Assembly: GCA_025765615.1 (NCBI GenBank)
Contig: JAIVFJ010000064.1
Location: 186,001-250,000, forward strand
Length of the DNA: 64,000 bases
Direction: 5' to 3'
Source: Zopfochytrium polystomum
Lineage: Eukaryota; Chytridiomycota; Chytridiomycetes; Chytridiales; Chytridiaceae
Shown: piece after piece, positions 1 to 10,749 of the stretch
How the letters are laid out: each line of letters begins with the position of its first letter
How positions within the stretch are numbered: position 1 is the stretch's first letter
The notes under the pieces: generated by a model
What the model saw: only the letters and a program-made list of their open reading frames with translations
Database searches by the model: none
Told to the model about the DNA's origin: nothing
Position numbers and translations under genes: made by a program

Positions 1-1360
1 GAGAAACGCGTCCACGGCCCCCCAGTACTCCTTTGGGAAATCGACCGCGTGCCGCACGTGCCCGGAGCCGTCGAATCGCTTGGCATGCACCCGCGACACG
101 ACGCCACTGCCCGCCTGCTCCTTCTCCGCCGCCGCCACCGCCGCCTCCGCCTCCTTAGCGCGCTCAATGTACTCCTCGACGTGCTCCGACAGCACCAGCG
201 CGTCCTCGCGCGAGTACAAAAAGAGCTTTGGCGCCTTCGTAAACGGCACCGCCGCCGCCTCTGGCCGCGTGGATCCGCGCCCGCCGCCCTTTGGCAGCCC
301 CAGCACCTTCCGCGCAGCCTCCGCCACTACCAGCGGCTCCACCGGGATCCGCAGCGCCACGCACATCCACCGCACAGCGATCCACGCGTAAAACACCGCT
401 CGCACCACTGCCCGCGCCACGGCGCGCGCGATCGTCGACCGGATCGACACTGTCATCGCGTTCACCGCGCTCGTCACCGTCGGCCGTCCCGGCGCAGAGT
501 CGAGGATCAAGGCGCGCAGCGCGAGCGTGCGCGACGGCGTCGTTGTTTCGGGGAGGTGCTTGAGGATCTGGTCCAGCGTCACCACGCCTGGTTTATTTCG
601 GTGTGAGTGAAGAAAGCGGGTGGTGCGTTTGTGTGTGATTGGTATGTGCGTGAGTGGGTCGGGTGTCAATTTGTGTGTGCGAGTGTGCGAGCGTGTGCGT
701 GGGGTGCGTGGGGTGCGTGGGGTGTGCGTGGAGGGCGGGGAGAGACAGAGAGTGAAAGGAGGGAAATCGCGAAAGAGCTAATGAACGCGAGAGAGAACGC
801 GAGAGAGGGCGAGAGCGAGCTATCGAGAAGGTGAGAGTGAGGTCAAGAATGGGAGGCTTCGGGCCAAGGGCCGCATGATCGAGAAGGGGGGGGGGGGGGG
901 GGCACGCAGCACTTCTCACCTCCGTTTGAAAACGCATGGACGATCGTGCCACCCTTCTTGGGGTCAAGGGCACCAGCGGCCTCCAACGCCGGCGCGGCAT
1001 CGGCAGCGACCTGCTTCCCTCCGCCCAGGAACACATCTGCCCACCAGATAAAAGAATAGAAATAGACGAACTTTCGGTGAGGACGAAACAGCAGGGAACG
1101 CCGATCAAACGCAAAGCTTTCCGATCGGCTCATTCGCAAACTCAACTCTTCCAGGTTGACAGGCCCAGCACGACCGGGTGGCCCCTCTCCAGGTAGAAGG
1201 ATGCGTACTTTTCGACGTTCTTGTACTTGCCGTCCATCCACCCCAGCAGCAGGACGGCGGACTTTGCCGAAGTCGTCGTCGTTGTCGTTGTCGTCGTCGT
1301 TGCTGACCCCGTGGCGGCGGCCGCCGCCGCCTTCGGCAGCAGCGTAGTGAATGGCGGCAT
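1..1360 (-). CDS. DUF829 / TMEM53-like alpha/beta-hydrolase-fold protein, 3' end outside window
   Basis: Three exons fit in phase: 1360-1147, 1036-920 and 587 to beyond base 1, giving at least 306 residues without reaching a stop. The start at 1360 opens a low-complexity Ala/Thr leader, then LLLGWMDGKYKNVEKYA (about residues 37-53), the usual first strand and helix of the DUF829 (PF05705) family. Exon 2 ends in VHAFSNGGG, which corresponds to the nucleophile-elbow region. Exon 3 carries PKLFLYSREDALV and FDGSGHVRHAVDFPKEYW, the conserved C-terminal Asp/His region. Donors (gttgag, gtgaga) and acceptors (gggcag, accag) are canonical and the phases match exactly. In animals the family includes the nuclear-envelope protein TMEM53; its role in fungi is not established. 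Only a short C-terminal piece should be missing. Confidence 0.88.
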
Positions 1361-1718
1361 ATGTTCGGCTAAACTGATCCCGAGTCTATTTTTACTTTTT
1401 TGTTGTTTTTTTTTTCGTTTGTTTTTAGTTTTTCTTTACAGCCGGCTTAGGAATCCGACACGGGCTGTTCGATTCTACCGCAACCCCGCCGTTCGGCTGT
1501 TCAATTGCTCCGCAATGATGGTGAAACACATGGTGCGATGGGCGACTATTAAATATAATAATTTTAGTGCTCCCTTGTGCATCTTAAGGTAGTATTCTCA
1601 TTCCAAAAGAGAAGAGATAACAATGTATTGGGAACAGCAAGATAATTACTTACAGTCTTGCCACCCAAGGCCTGTCTTTGTCTGACGCTTCCCGCGCCCA
1701 CACGAAGAAACGAACAAC
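1361..1718. promoter_or_regulatory. Divergent intergenic region
   Basis: This is the 358-bp gap between the minus-strand DUF829 start and the proposed plus-strand start at 1719. It is T-rich near 1390-1440 and AT-rich near 1550-1640. No convincing TATA box or other defined element was found; a shared promoter is inferred from the geometry only. Confidence 0.3.
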
Positions 1719-2717
1719 ATGGCAACTGCCGCCCCGACGGTCGCGGCGCCGGTGCAGCAAAGCGACACCGGCCTCAGCGATCTCCGCGATCGCGCGCTCG
1801 GAGAAACTCCAGCATTTGATAGTCGCGCACACTCCCATTGACACTGCGGTCGTCGGCTCCCACGAACGTCGCGCGTCGCGCGTGCCCCTGTCATTTTCTA
1901 CGCTGCCCGCGCGGTTCGCCGCGCCGCAGCAGCAGCAAGACCACAGCCGGCGCCGGCACCCTCTGCGTGACAGTAAACAATTCTCCAGTCAGGAACAGAC
2001 TCATGTTCGAAGCTTGGATTCGGCCTTCATGGCTGCCCATTCGGTTATTCACAATCACTTTTGCACAGACGACGAAAGCCTTTCTGCTGCGGCGAGGAAT
2101 GTTGTCAAGGCAACTATGAAGCTGTGGTGTGCAAGCAGCAGACCTTCCACCCATTCATCAGATCTATTTTTGGACTTTTGTAATTGTCTTCGGACTCAAC
2201 TGCTGGCTATAATCCAAGAGAGGTGGGCTGGGAGGAGATTATCTTTGAGAAGATTCTAAAGCACCTGGACAAAGCAAGTTGCGTGTCTGCGTGGGAGGCT
2301 GCTGTCCGCTACATCAGTGAAAGCAGCGAATCAGGAGATTTTGCAGTAATGCGTGTTGCATTATACTTAACTGCAGAACTTCTTTACCATCGTGGAGAGT
2401 CTGCTTTTGAAATGTTTGCTGCTGATGTTTGTTCAGCAACTCACCCAGTGGACGTAATCTCAAAGCGGTTTAACAAGTGGAATTCCCACAGAGCAAAGGA
2501 TGGGAATTTGGAGGATGATAGAAGCGGACTAGCATTCCTGCATTACATCAGCAGAGCAGCAGAATACACATCACAAGTGCCACTTCCAGCTGTTTGTGTG
2601 GACTCAGTCTTAGAATTTCTGGCATCGGACTGTAGACTTGACAAAATGACTGACGTCTATGCCAACATAGTCAGTCTGCACGAGAGTGAATGGGTGTCAT
2701 TGCACGACCCCTATTAG
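1719..2717 (+). CDS. Unknown helical protein, C-terminus cut by a repeat
   Basis: The family is not recognised. A plausible N-terminus starts at 1719 (MATAAPTVAAPVQQSDTG). The strongest coding stretch is 2184-2713: about 175 residues, helix-rich and non-repetitive, with segments such as GWEEIIFEKILKHLDKA and VALYLTAELLYHRGES. A middle exon around 1990-2150 (AHSVIHNHFCTDDESLS) seems likely, but exon joins are not resolved. The frame runs straight into the 158-bp repeat at 2714 and stops at 2717, so the natural C-terminus appears to have been lost. It may be a truncated gene or a pseudogene. Codon use is less GC-biased than in the neighbouring genes. Confidence 0.4.
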
Positions 2718-2871
2718 ACAGATCAGTAGGGATACTTCATGGACAAAGGCAAGTAGTAGGTTGAAACACCCCCTAGACAACAGCCCAATAAAGTTAGTTT
2801 TAGCCTATTATTTGTTTTCCCTCACTCTAGGGCCCAGATCCCGGGGTCAAAGGAGTGAGTATAGTCTCACA
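2714..2871 (+). repeat. 158-bp interspersed repeat, copy 1
   Basis: This segment runs from TTAGACAGATCAG to AGTCTCACA and matches the minus strand of 32354-32511 over the same length, with only a few differences. It contains AATAAA and a CTCACTC/GAGTGAG stem, and it ends in GTCTCACA, like the end of the 1.9-kb element at 35447-37363. It may be the 3' part of an LTR or a short non-autonomous element. Confidence 0.75.
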
Positions 2872-3156
2872 CCGGCCAGGTTAGAGGAAAAACTTTCAAA
2901 CCTGGAGTTGGTTAGTACTGCGGGCCGACTTCTCCTTTCCTTGTTCGACAGCGCCTTGGCAAGACATCGCTTGGCCCCTTACATGTCAGCTCGATTGTTC
3001 TGGCGAAGAGGAGGAAACCGATTCCCCCACAGCTTCGTGCGCAGTCACCGTCACCGCATCGCTTTCGCTGGTGCTGCAAAGGGCAGGGCAAACTTGCAGG
3101 GCGAATCCACAAGAAGCTTCTCCTCCTCCCACGGCAGCAGCAGGCTTCAGGTTGCA
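2872..3156. other. Intergenic, no gene seen
   Basis: The frame of the downstream gene stays open through here, but composition and the upstream repeat suggest non-coding 5' flank. No defined element was found. Confidence 0.4.
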
Positions 3157-3801
3157 ATGACGTCATCAATGGACCAGCTCCCCGCGGCGGACGCTGCAGG
3201 TGCTGCCTTCCTCGCCACGTTCGACAGCGTGAAGTACGACTTTGGCAACACGCTCCTCTGGGTCGAGCACAACAAGGGCGACTCCATCTCCGACGGCGCA
3301 GTGATCCACGCCATCTTTCCCCCCACCGCGGCCGCCGCCACTTCCACCACCACCACCGACGGCAGCGCGCTGCAGCCGCCGGCGCCGCCTCCGCCCCCGC
3401 CCACGGAGATCGCCGTTTTCATCAAAACCTTCCGCGACTCCGAATACTCCCGCTGGACCGGTGACGCCTGGCAGGCGGAACTGGGCTACCAATGCCCCAC
3501 CTACAGCCTTGCCCCGCGCCCGGCCGATCTGTCCTCCCTCGGCTGGTGCTGGCGCGGCACCGCGGACCAGCTCTACGCCGTGGCCACAGATCTCGTGCCC
3601 GATCCTCCGTCGCCGGAAGACACGGCCGCAAACTCGGATGTGTCTGTGGAGCGTCTCCTCGAGCGCAGGAAGGCGTTTGCGGATCTCACCGGCCACCTCG
3701 AGTCGGACGAGTTCCCGCTGCTAAAAATGTTCAGGCTGTGGTATGAGGAAGGCAGGACAAGGGACTGGACGAAGCTGCCAAAGTACAGGGCGTACACGTG
3801 A
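3157..3801 (+). CDS. Hypothetical protein, 214 aa
   Basis: Single exon; the family is not recognised. The ATG at 3157 was chosen because the upstream open frame derives from the interspersed repeat and its flank, and because strong GC-rich coding composition begins here. After a short N-terminus the sequence is globular (ATFDSVKYDFGNTLLWVEHN), then has a Thr/Ala/Pro linker (about residues 54-86). The second globular part contains AVFIKTFRDSEYSRWTGDAW and a Trp-rich segment (GWCWRGTADQLYAV), and ends in a charged region with FRLWYEEGRTRDWTKLP. No signal peptide or membrane segment is visible. It is probably soluble. No function is proposed. Confidence 0.65.
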   Translation: MTSSMDQLPAADAAGAAFLATFDSVKYDFGNTLLWVEHNKGDSISDGAVIHAIFPPTAAAATSTTTTDGSALQPPAPPPPPPTEIAVFIKTFRDSEYSRWTGDAWQAELGYQCPTYSLAPRPADLSSLGWCWRGTADQLYAVATDLVPDPPSPEDTAANSDVSVERLLERRKAFADLTGHLESDEFPLLKMFRLWYEEGRTRDWTKLPKYRAYT

Positions 3802-4545
3802 AAAACGGGGTATGGCTTGGAGATGGCGGGGGTGGGCACCACCATCGCAGTGGGCGCAGACGCGGTGATACATGTGGACTTGGCTGTAGACTAAAAAAAA
3901 TTGCTGTTAGAGAGAGAGAACGAGAGAGAGAGAGAGAGATAGAGACAGAGACGGACAGGGGGAGAGAGAGAGGTGAACTCGGCGAGACAACCAAATGCCA
4001 CCCACCGCCCACTAGCAACGGCTGCTTCGCAACCTGCCGCAGGAAGAAATGAGATTTTTTAATTCCCGCGTTGCCGCCAATTACATGCAAGTATTTGGCC
4101 TCACGAACAAAAACAAAAACAAACCAAAACGGGCAGCAGCAGCCGTCGCCACCAGGCAGGCGGCGGGGCGGCTTGTGCGCCGCGAAACCTTTTTGTCTTT
4201 TCTCTCTCTCTCTCTCTCTCTCGTTGCTTGCGCGAACAACCTGCTTGCAAAGCGTCGTCGTGCCACGGGCTTTTTTTTAAGTGAGAGGCGAGGGAGCGAG
4301 ACAGATAGACCGACCGACTGACCGACCGACCGACCGACAGACAGACAGACAGACAGACCGACAGAGCTTTGAAGACCAGATTTTGGCCAGATCGTCCAGT
4401 CCAGCAAGTACCATCATTTACTACAAATAGGTTGGTGCTCCCTCAAATTGCGCGCGACTCCACTGCCAGTGGCCCCTCACCCCTTACCCCCCCTCCTCCT
4501 CCTCCTCCTTCCCCAACGTCCCATCAAGCATCCCCCTAAGCAATC
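3802..4545. repeat. Intergenic microsatellite cluster
   Basis: Contains a GA-rich tract (about 3908-3973), a (CT)n tract (about 4200-4222), and a GACC/GACA tetranucleotide array (about 4306-4360). A run of CTC triplets (about 4491-4510) lies some 35-55 bp before the next start and may act as a pyrimidine-rich promoter element. No gene was found. Confidence 0.8.
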
Positions 4546-5373
4546 ATGAGACCCACCGGTTCTGGATCGAGAAGCACTACCGCATTACTTTTCGCGTTCC
4601 TTCTTCTTGTCGCCAACCTTGCGATTCCCTCGTCGGCTTTCCCTCGCAAGTACAACAAGAATAATGCCTTGCCCGCGTCATCTTCGTCATCCTCGTCCTC
4701 TTCGTCATTGTCTTCATCATCGTCGTCCTCTTCAAAGTCTTCATCCTCTTCGTTGTCCTCGTCGTCGCCTTCGTCATCGTCATCGGCCAGCAGTACTTCT
4801 TCGACAACCAGGGCGACCACGGTCACATCAACCATCACAATGACTACCTCCACAACTTCGCGACTGTCCTCGGCTTCAACCATCACTACGGTTGTCATCA
4901 CCGTCGCTCCCAACATTGCCATTGTCGTGGTCACCCTCCCTCCCTCGTCCACCACGGCTCCTCCAGCTACCACTACGACCAGCATGTCCTCAAGCTCTTC
5001 GTCCTCTGCGTCGTCTTCATCACCATCCTCGTCCTCGTCATCGTCAATCCCTGCGACTAGCACAAGTACCACCTCGACGTCGTCGCTGCCCTCGACGTCC
5101 ACAACCATGTCCAGCAGTGGGACTATCTCGACAACTGCAGTAGCTACCATGTCGGCTACAACAACTGGCACCGCGACCACCACCGGTGGGACTGTCACAA
5201 CCACGGTTACAATCACCACGTCAACGACGACAAACAGCATGTCCTCCTCGTCCTCTCTGTCGTCGACGTCGCTCTCGTCGTCCGTCTCCACTTCGACCGT
5301 GACCGTAACACAAACTGCCGCGGCAGCAAACACAAATCCGTTCTTTCCAGTAATTTGGCAACTACCCTTGTAA
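4546..5373 (+). CDS. Ser/Thr-rich secreted, mucin-like cell-surface protein, 275 aa
   Basis: Single exon. Residues 1-32 form a typical signal peptide: a basic start, the hydrophobic core TALLFAFLLLVANLAI, and a small-residue cleavage region near SSA-FP. The rest is almost entirely Ser and Thr, in poly-Ser blocks (about residues 45-85 and 145-165) and Thr-rich blocks, consistent with dense O-glycosylation of an extracellular stalk or wall protein. No clear GPI signal is present; the C-terminus (NPFFPVIWQLPL) is only mildly hydrophobic. The long TCN/ACN runs make length variation likely. The reverse strand is also open because of this composition, but it lacks a credible start context. Confidence 0.7.
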   Translation: MRPTGSGSRSTTALLFAFLLLVANLAIPSSAFPRKYNKNNALPASSSSSSSSSSLSSSSSSSSKSSSSSLSSSSPSSSSSASSTSSTTRATTVTSTITMTTSTTSRLSSASTITTVVITVAPNIAIVVVTLPPSSTTAPPATTTTSMSSSSSSSASSSSPSSSSSSSIPATSTSTTSTSSLPSTSTTMSSSGTISTTAVATMSATTTGTATTTGGTVTTTVTITTSTTTNSMSSSSSLSSTSLSSSVSTSTVTVTQTAAAANTNPFFPVIWQLPL

Positions 5374-5907
5374 CAGCATCATCCAAGAACCCTACGTGTC
5401 TCCTTGCTATTTTAGGATCGCCCTGACGCCGGCCCCTGTCATAACTACGTTTTTATTTGGCTTATTCCGTTCTGTGGGAATGCGTTGTGGGATGCCGGCA
5501 TCCCACTTCCCCCCTTTCAACTTCTTTCACTGCGCGGCCTCCGCTTCGAATTCAAGCCCACTTTTCCAACATTTTCGTATCCTTTTTTCGGTCGTTCGCT
5601 TCCTGTTTGAGCAATATCATCTTTTTTTTTTCCCCCCTGGGTCATGCACGGCCTGACGACACGACCTAACTGTCTGACAACACTGAAATTAACTGCAATG
5701 AATCGATTTACCACCAATTCAGAGTCCAAGGAGGAGTTCAGTTCGCTTACACCAGATCAGGCGGCGTCCTATCATTCAATCGCACAGCATTCCCCTCTGT
5801 GCCTCTTCGCATCAATCAGGACAGACGGAGCACCATGCTGGGAAGTCATTGGGATTCAATCTTTGTTTCTCTTCTGGTGAGGTTGTCTCTCTCTCTACAC
5901 TGGGGCA
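5374..5907. other. Intergenic, no gene seen
   Basis: T-rich in 5440-5640. Short open frames here do not look coding. A pyrimidine-rich stretch (about 5869-5900) precedes the next start. Confidence 0.5.
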
Positions 5908-7554
5908 ATGTCCACTCCTCGGCACCAAACTCTCATCGCTGCCCCAATCTGCTCCTACCTGCCTGGTCGCGATCGCTTCCTCCTTGCGACTCTCCTCCGC
6001 CTGGCATCCCTTCAATCGCTCGCCCTCTACTCGATTCCATCAGCCACCATCATCGCCGCGAGTCGCCGCGGCCTCCCTGACCTCATCCGCTTCCGCTTCC
6101 AACACGCGATCCTCTCGCTTGGGGCGATCAAGCCGCCCGACACGCTCCTCTGGCGGCTGGGCCACTACGACCTGCCGACGGCGCACACCCCGATCTTCAT
6201 CGAATGGTGGACGCAGTTCGGACAGATCGACTACTTCATCATCATGGCCTCCGAGCGCGGCCACGTCGACGTCCTACAGTGCTGGTGGGACCTCCCTAAA
6301 CAGCCGTGGATCGACATGAAACGCGTCGCCGTCGACTGCGTGAACGGCGCAGCCGCCCACGGCCACGTCGACGTCCTCGAGTGGTGGCGAACCAGCGGCG
6401 CCGTCTCCGACTGGTCTGCCACCTACGCCCCAGTCCGCGCTAGCGCAAACGGCCACCTCCCCGTCCTCCTCTGGTGGCAAGCCCACCGCCTCCCGCTGCT
6501 CAACGCTCGCGCAGCCATCCGCGCCGCAGCAGGCTGCGGCGCCGTCCACGTCCTCGACTTTTGGCGCGCCGCCGCAGCAACCGCCGACTTCCCCGCCCTC
6601 TGCGACGCCGAGCTCGCCATCAAGAACGGACAACTCGCCGCGCTGCGCTGGTTCGCCGCCGCCGGCGTCCCCATCGGCCGCCGCGCGCCGCTCACCGCCC
6701 TCCTGGCCGACCAGGTCGCCGTCCTCGAGTGGCTGAGGGAAAGCGGGCTGCCGCTGGAGTGGGACGCCGCGCTGCCTTCGTCCGTCTTGGAGGTCGCGGC
6801 GGCGGACGGCCACTTCCGCGCCGTCCGCTGGTTCAGCGACACGATCGGCGTCAAGCCCGTCTATCGCTTCGTTCACCTCAAGGCCGCCTGCAGAACGGGC
6901 AACATTGGCCTGCTGGACTATCTCGTCGACGCAGGACTCGAGCGGGCGTGGAACGACAACCTTTTGGAGTTTGCAGCCGCGGCGGGACACCTCCGCGTGT
7001 TTGAATGGCGCGCCGAGCGCATCAAGCTGCCCCTCTCCTCGGTGCCTCCTCGCGTGCCCGTCAGCGCGAGCAGGTCGGGCCACGTCGAGATCTTGCAGTG
7101 GCTGAAAGACCGCGGCGTCGCCCTGGCGGCAACCGAGGACGTTGTGCACGCGGCCTGCCTCGGCAAAAGCTCCGCCACCCTCCAGTGGTGGCTCGACAAC
7201 GCGACCGCCCTCTGCTTCGACTCCACTGTCGTCCTTCGCCGCTCCATCGCGGACCGGAAGACCCTGCAGTGGTGGAGGCAGAGCGGGCTCGCGGTCGACT
7301 GGCCGCCGTCGGTCAACATGCGTGAGCTGTGCCGCCGCGCCTACGGAACGCGCCTCGTCGACGCGCTGCAGTGGTGGAAGGAAAGCGGCGTCTCGTTCTA
7401 CGGGGTGGCCGAAGCGACAGAGTTTCTGATTTCGAGGGAGGAAGTCCCCGCCTTGGAGTGGATGAGGATCAGCGGAATGGAAGTCAGGCAACCGCGAGAT
7501 GTGGAAGAAGGCGGCAACTTTGCGCGGTGGTGGGGCGAGCGGGCCAACATGTGA
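5908..7554 (+). CDS. Ankyrin-like repeat protein of the W-W type, 548 aa
   Basis: Single exon. The sequence is built of about a dozen degenerate 30-40-residue helical repeats, each with a core such as GHVDVLEWWRTSG, GHLPVLLWWQAH, GHVEILQWLKDRG or LVDALQWWKESG. The GH-x-x-VL-x-WW pattern is the ankyrin helix pair with the loop Gly-His kept and paired Trp at the outer helix. The N-terminus (APICSYLPGRDRFLLATLLRLASL) resembles a short F-box-like helical segment. Such proteins usually serve as protein-protein interaction scaffolds, but the partner cannot be read from sequence. It lies 291 bp upstream of an F-box/LRR-like gene on the same strand. The start at 5908 is the first ATG after the pyrimidine-rich leader. 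Confidence 0.8.
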   Translation: MSTPRHQTLIAAPICSYLPGRDRFLLATLLRLASLQSLALYSIPSATIIAASRRGLPDLIRFRFQHAILSLGAIKPPDTLLWRLGHYDLPTAHTPIFIEWWTQFGQIDYFIIMASERGHVDVLQCWWDLPKQPWIDMKRVAVDCVNGAAAHGHVDVLEWWRTSGAVSDWSATYAPVRASANGHLPVLLWWQAHRLPLLNARAAIRAAAGCGAVHVLDFWRAAAATADFPALCDAELAIKNGQLAALRWFAAAGVPIGRRAPLTALLADQVAVLEWLRESGLPLEWDAALPSSVLEVAAADGHFRAVRWFSDTIGVKPVYRFVHLKAACRTGNIGLLDYLVDAGLERAWNDNLLEFAAAAGHLRVFEWRAERIKLPLSSVPPRVPVSASRSGHVEILQWLKDRGVALAATEDVVHAACLGKSSATLQWWLDNATALCFDSTVVLRRSIADRKTLQWWRQSGLAVDWPPSVNMRELCRRAYGTRLVDALQWWKESGVSFYGVAEATEFLISREEVPALEWMRISGMEVRQPRDVEEGGNFARWWGERANM

Positions 7555-7845
7555 CAGTGGGTTGGGGAAGTGGACTTTTCGCACACTTGCGGGCGATCTC
7601 ACCAACAAAACAAAGCCGCCCGTCGACACAATTCCTATAGGCAGGAGCCACGCGCGTGGCAGTTTTTTCAAACTGCGCTACTCGCGCGGTCCAAGCGCGC
7701 GGTTCGTGGGATTTAGCGCGGGGACCCAACTTCTTTCGTTTGATCGTGTGTTGCCCCTTCGAATTTTTGGTGGATTTTTCGATCCAATTTTGTCGAGGCT
7801 CATTCACGGGTGGGGAACAACGAGGGCCGGCCACGAATTTTAGAA

Positions 7846-9115
7846 ATGATCCCGCCGTTCCTGATCGCGCAGGTCATCGCACAGCTTGCCGGCCACCCGG
7901 CGTCGCTGCGAGAGGCGCGGGCAGTCAGCCGCGCTTGGTATCACGACGCGGAACCCGTCGTCTGGCGTACCTTCAAGCCGCTCTACCTCGACGACTTTCT
8001 CCACTTCTTCCGCGGCCTCGATCTGGAAGCCTTTGCCGTCGACGCCGATCGCCTTGCGCCGTCCGCCGTCGAGGCTGCCCTCAAAGCGGCAACAGCGCTG
8101 CAGGGGTCAACCGACGACAGCGACGAAAGCGACGACGCCTCGGTGGAAGAGCAGCGCCGGGCCGCCGACGATCGAGCTGTCGTGGGCGTGCCCGCTCGGA
8201 TCGTCCGAAGGGCGAGAGTCATGGTCACGATCGACCTCAAGCGAATGCAGCACTGGTGGGATCTCGACACCGACGCCGTGTGGCCGCGGCTCTCGCTGCT
8301 GTTTCGCCTTGCCGTCAACCTCGACAACGTCTACCTGCCGTACGCCACCTTTAGCAGAGCGCCGTTCAGCATGTACCGCAGCATGTGCCTCTACTGCCCG
8401 CGACTGTTGGCCTTTGACAATCCGCTTCCGGCGCTGCTGGTTTACGTCCTGCGACGGCTCGAGGCCGGCGGCAAGCTGTCGCCGAAATCGCGGTCGCGGC
8501 AGGCCGCCCCGCCGGTGGACGTGCGCGGGCTTTTGCTCCGAAGGTTCCCCGCGCTCCAGGAGTTCAACGCGTGGGGGCTCGATCACCTCCGCATCCCCAA
8601 CGTCCGCCTCGTAACGTCGGTGACGGCCCCCGTCGCCGTGGAGATCCTCCGAGCCGCCGACTCGACCTTCTCCAAGATCGAAGCGCTCGAAGTCATCGGC
8701 AGCCTCGCAGCCTTCGACGCCGTCGCGTCGGCCGTGGCCTCTGGAACCAGCGCGGTGATTCCCGCGCCGTCCCTCAAGCGGCTGTCGATCCGCATGGACC
8801 GCTCCAACGACTTTTTCAACGACCAGGCGCTGGACACGGTGCTCGCCCACCTCCCGAACCTCGAAACCTTCCTCTGCAGCGTCCGCGACCAGGCCGTCCT
8901 CACCGACACCACCCACTCCTTGTTCGCCCGCCGCTGCCCGAAACTGACGACCGCATCGTTCACCCTGTGCGAGGCGAGCGCCCGCACCCTCGTCGCGATG
9001 CCAAAGCACCTCGTCCACCTCTCCCTCACCGACGCCTACGTCGAGACCTTCAAGGCCGCAGAGGTGCCCGACTCGTTCTGGGCGAGGCTCGAGTCGTTCA
9101 GCATGACCTTTGACC

Positions 9116-9150
<35 letters not shown>

Positions 9151-9876
9151 AACGATGGCGACAACGACGCGACGGCCGACGACGACGTCGACACCGACGC
9201 GCGCTCCGGCTGGCCCGCCCTGCGCGACCTCCTCCCGCGCCTCGCAAACATCCGCAGGCTCGGCTTGCCCCCGATCCGCATCCGCCAAGCCGCGTCCGAC
9301 CTCGGCGACTCCGAGCGCGCCGCCGCTCGCCGCCGCCGCCAGCAGCAGCAGCAGCAGCCGCCCCCTCCTCCCGCCGCCCCAGCCGCGCCGGCGGCCCCCG
9401 CGCCGCCGCCGCCGCCGCCACCACCCGCCCCCGCCCCCGCCGCCGCGCCCGCCGCCCGCCTCGCCCGCGCCGCAGCCCACCGCCGCAAGCGCCGCCGCCA
9501 CCCGGCCTTCCGCCCGCGCGCGCTCGCCCTCGCGCTCGCCTCGTGCCCGTCCCTCGTCTGGCTGCGCCTCCTCGCCTACGACACGTGCCGCGACACCGAC
9601 GACGACGCGTACATGCTCAGCGCCGACGACTGGAGCAGCGTGCTCGCGCTGGCGGCGGCGGCGGCCCAGGGCTCCGGCGGAGCGGGCGGCGCGGGCGGCG
9701 GTGGCGGCCAAGGGGCCGGCGGGGTGCCGAGCAGGGCGCGCGCGCTGAGGGTCGTCGAGTGGGACGCGACCGAGGCGTGGGAGGCCGAGAAGAGGGCGCT
9801 GGCGCTCGTTGCCGAGGGGTTGGGCGTGTCGTTTCAGAGGCCGGCGGGGTGGGTGTGGCCGTTTGATGTGTGCTAG
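7846..9876 (+). CDS. F-box/LRR-like protein with acidic and Pro/Ala-rich inserts, 676 aa
   Basis: Single exon. I prefer the ATG at 7846 over 7810 because it directly opens MIPPFLIAQVIAQLAGH, followed by LREARAVSRAWYHDAEPVVWRTF, the usual helix order of an F-box. The middle (about residues 180-430) has leucine-rich-like segments (LPNLETFLCSV, CPKLTTASFTLCEA, HLVHLSLTDAYVETF). A poly-Asp run follows (encoded near 9121-9165), then a Gln/Pro/Ala linker (about 9340-9465), then a last LRR-like part (ALASCPSLVWLRLLAYD). F-box proteins recruit substrates to SCF ubiquitin ligases; the substrate is unknown. The low-complexity parts are GC-rich and probably length-variable. Confidence 0.65.
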
Positions 9877-10749
9877 ACGGTTGCGGGGGGAGGGGAAGGG
9901 GAGGGGTTATGCGTCGGGATGCGGAATGAGGGTGGGTTAGTTTTTTTTCTTCTGGCGCTTTAATAAGCGCAGTTGGGTATGGGGGTTTTTTTTGAGGGGT
10001 TTTGTCTGGGCTTGGGGGGAGGCTCGTAGAACGGTTTTGCGGTCAGCTTTTTCTTTAACCTCCTGAATCGCTGTTCGATGGCAGTGCGTTAGAATGAACT
10101 GAAGAGGGGATAGCTTCGGTTTTTCGAAACTGTTACCCCCCTTCGCTTGGTTCGTGGTCCTCCCCAACTCCTCTTCCTTGGACGCCACAAAGCCTAATGG
10201 TGAAGGTCTAGACCGACAAGATCGATTTAAAGTTGGACCAACAAGGATCGAGCGTTTGGCGAGTAGCCGGGGTTCTGCCCATTTGCCCACGCCATGTATG
10301 CACTGAAAGTGCAATATTCGGCCGCAACGGGCTCAAGAGTTTCACTCTCCCCGGCCAAACCCGATTCAGCAGTCAAAGCAGCACCAACTTTCTGCATTCC
10401 TGCAACTGGGGCTTCGAGCCGCAAGCAATTGGCTTTTGGCTCTTCGCAGTGATTGGTGGACATGTTTCAATGTCACGTTCAGAGGGCTCATGTGCTGAAG
10501 CTTGAAATCTTCACGACTTTTTTTTTCTAATAAAAGAACAAGGTGCAACATAGACAGTGACAGTACACTTGGAAAAGGGGAAGGTAGCGCATACAATGGG
10601 ACAGATGGCAGAGAATACGGAGAAAGAGGACGCAAAAAAGGGTAAAGACGACGAAAAAAAAAAAAAAAACCGCGATATTCAACAAGGGGGGTCGTGTGGC
10701 GTTCACTGACACACGTAAGTAGTAGCAAGGGTAGAATAGGAAAACAGTT
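9877..10749. other. Intergenic between tail-to-tail genes
   Basis: No convincing gene. Open frames on the minus strand (9937-10314, 10366-10728) are basic and low in complexity. A-run at about 10658-10670. Confidence 0.45.

Noticed and set aside
4536..5333. Long acidic Val/Asp-rich frame on the minus strand
   Set aside because: Exact antisense of the Ser/Thr-rich secreted protein; open only because of TCN/ACN repeats, without its own domain or start context.
6274..7671. 465-aa minus-strand frame
   Set aside because: Shadow of the ankyrin-like gene; the plus strand shows clear repeats.
8107..9711. 534-aa Gly/Arg/Val-rich minus-strand frame
   Set aside because: GC-driven antisense of the F-box/LRR-like gene.
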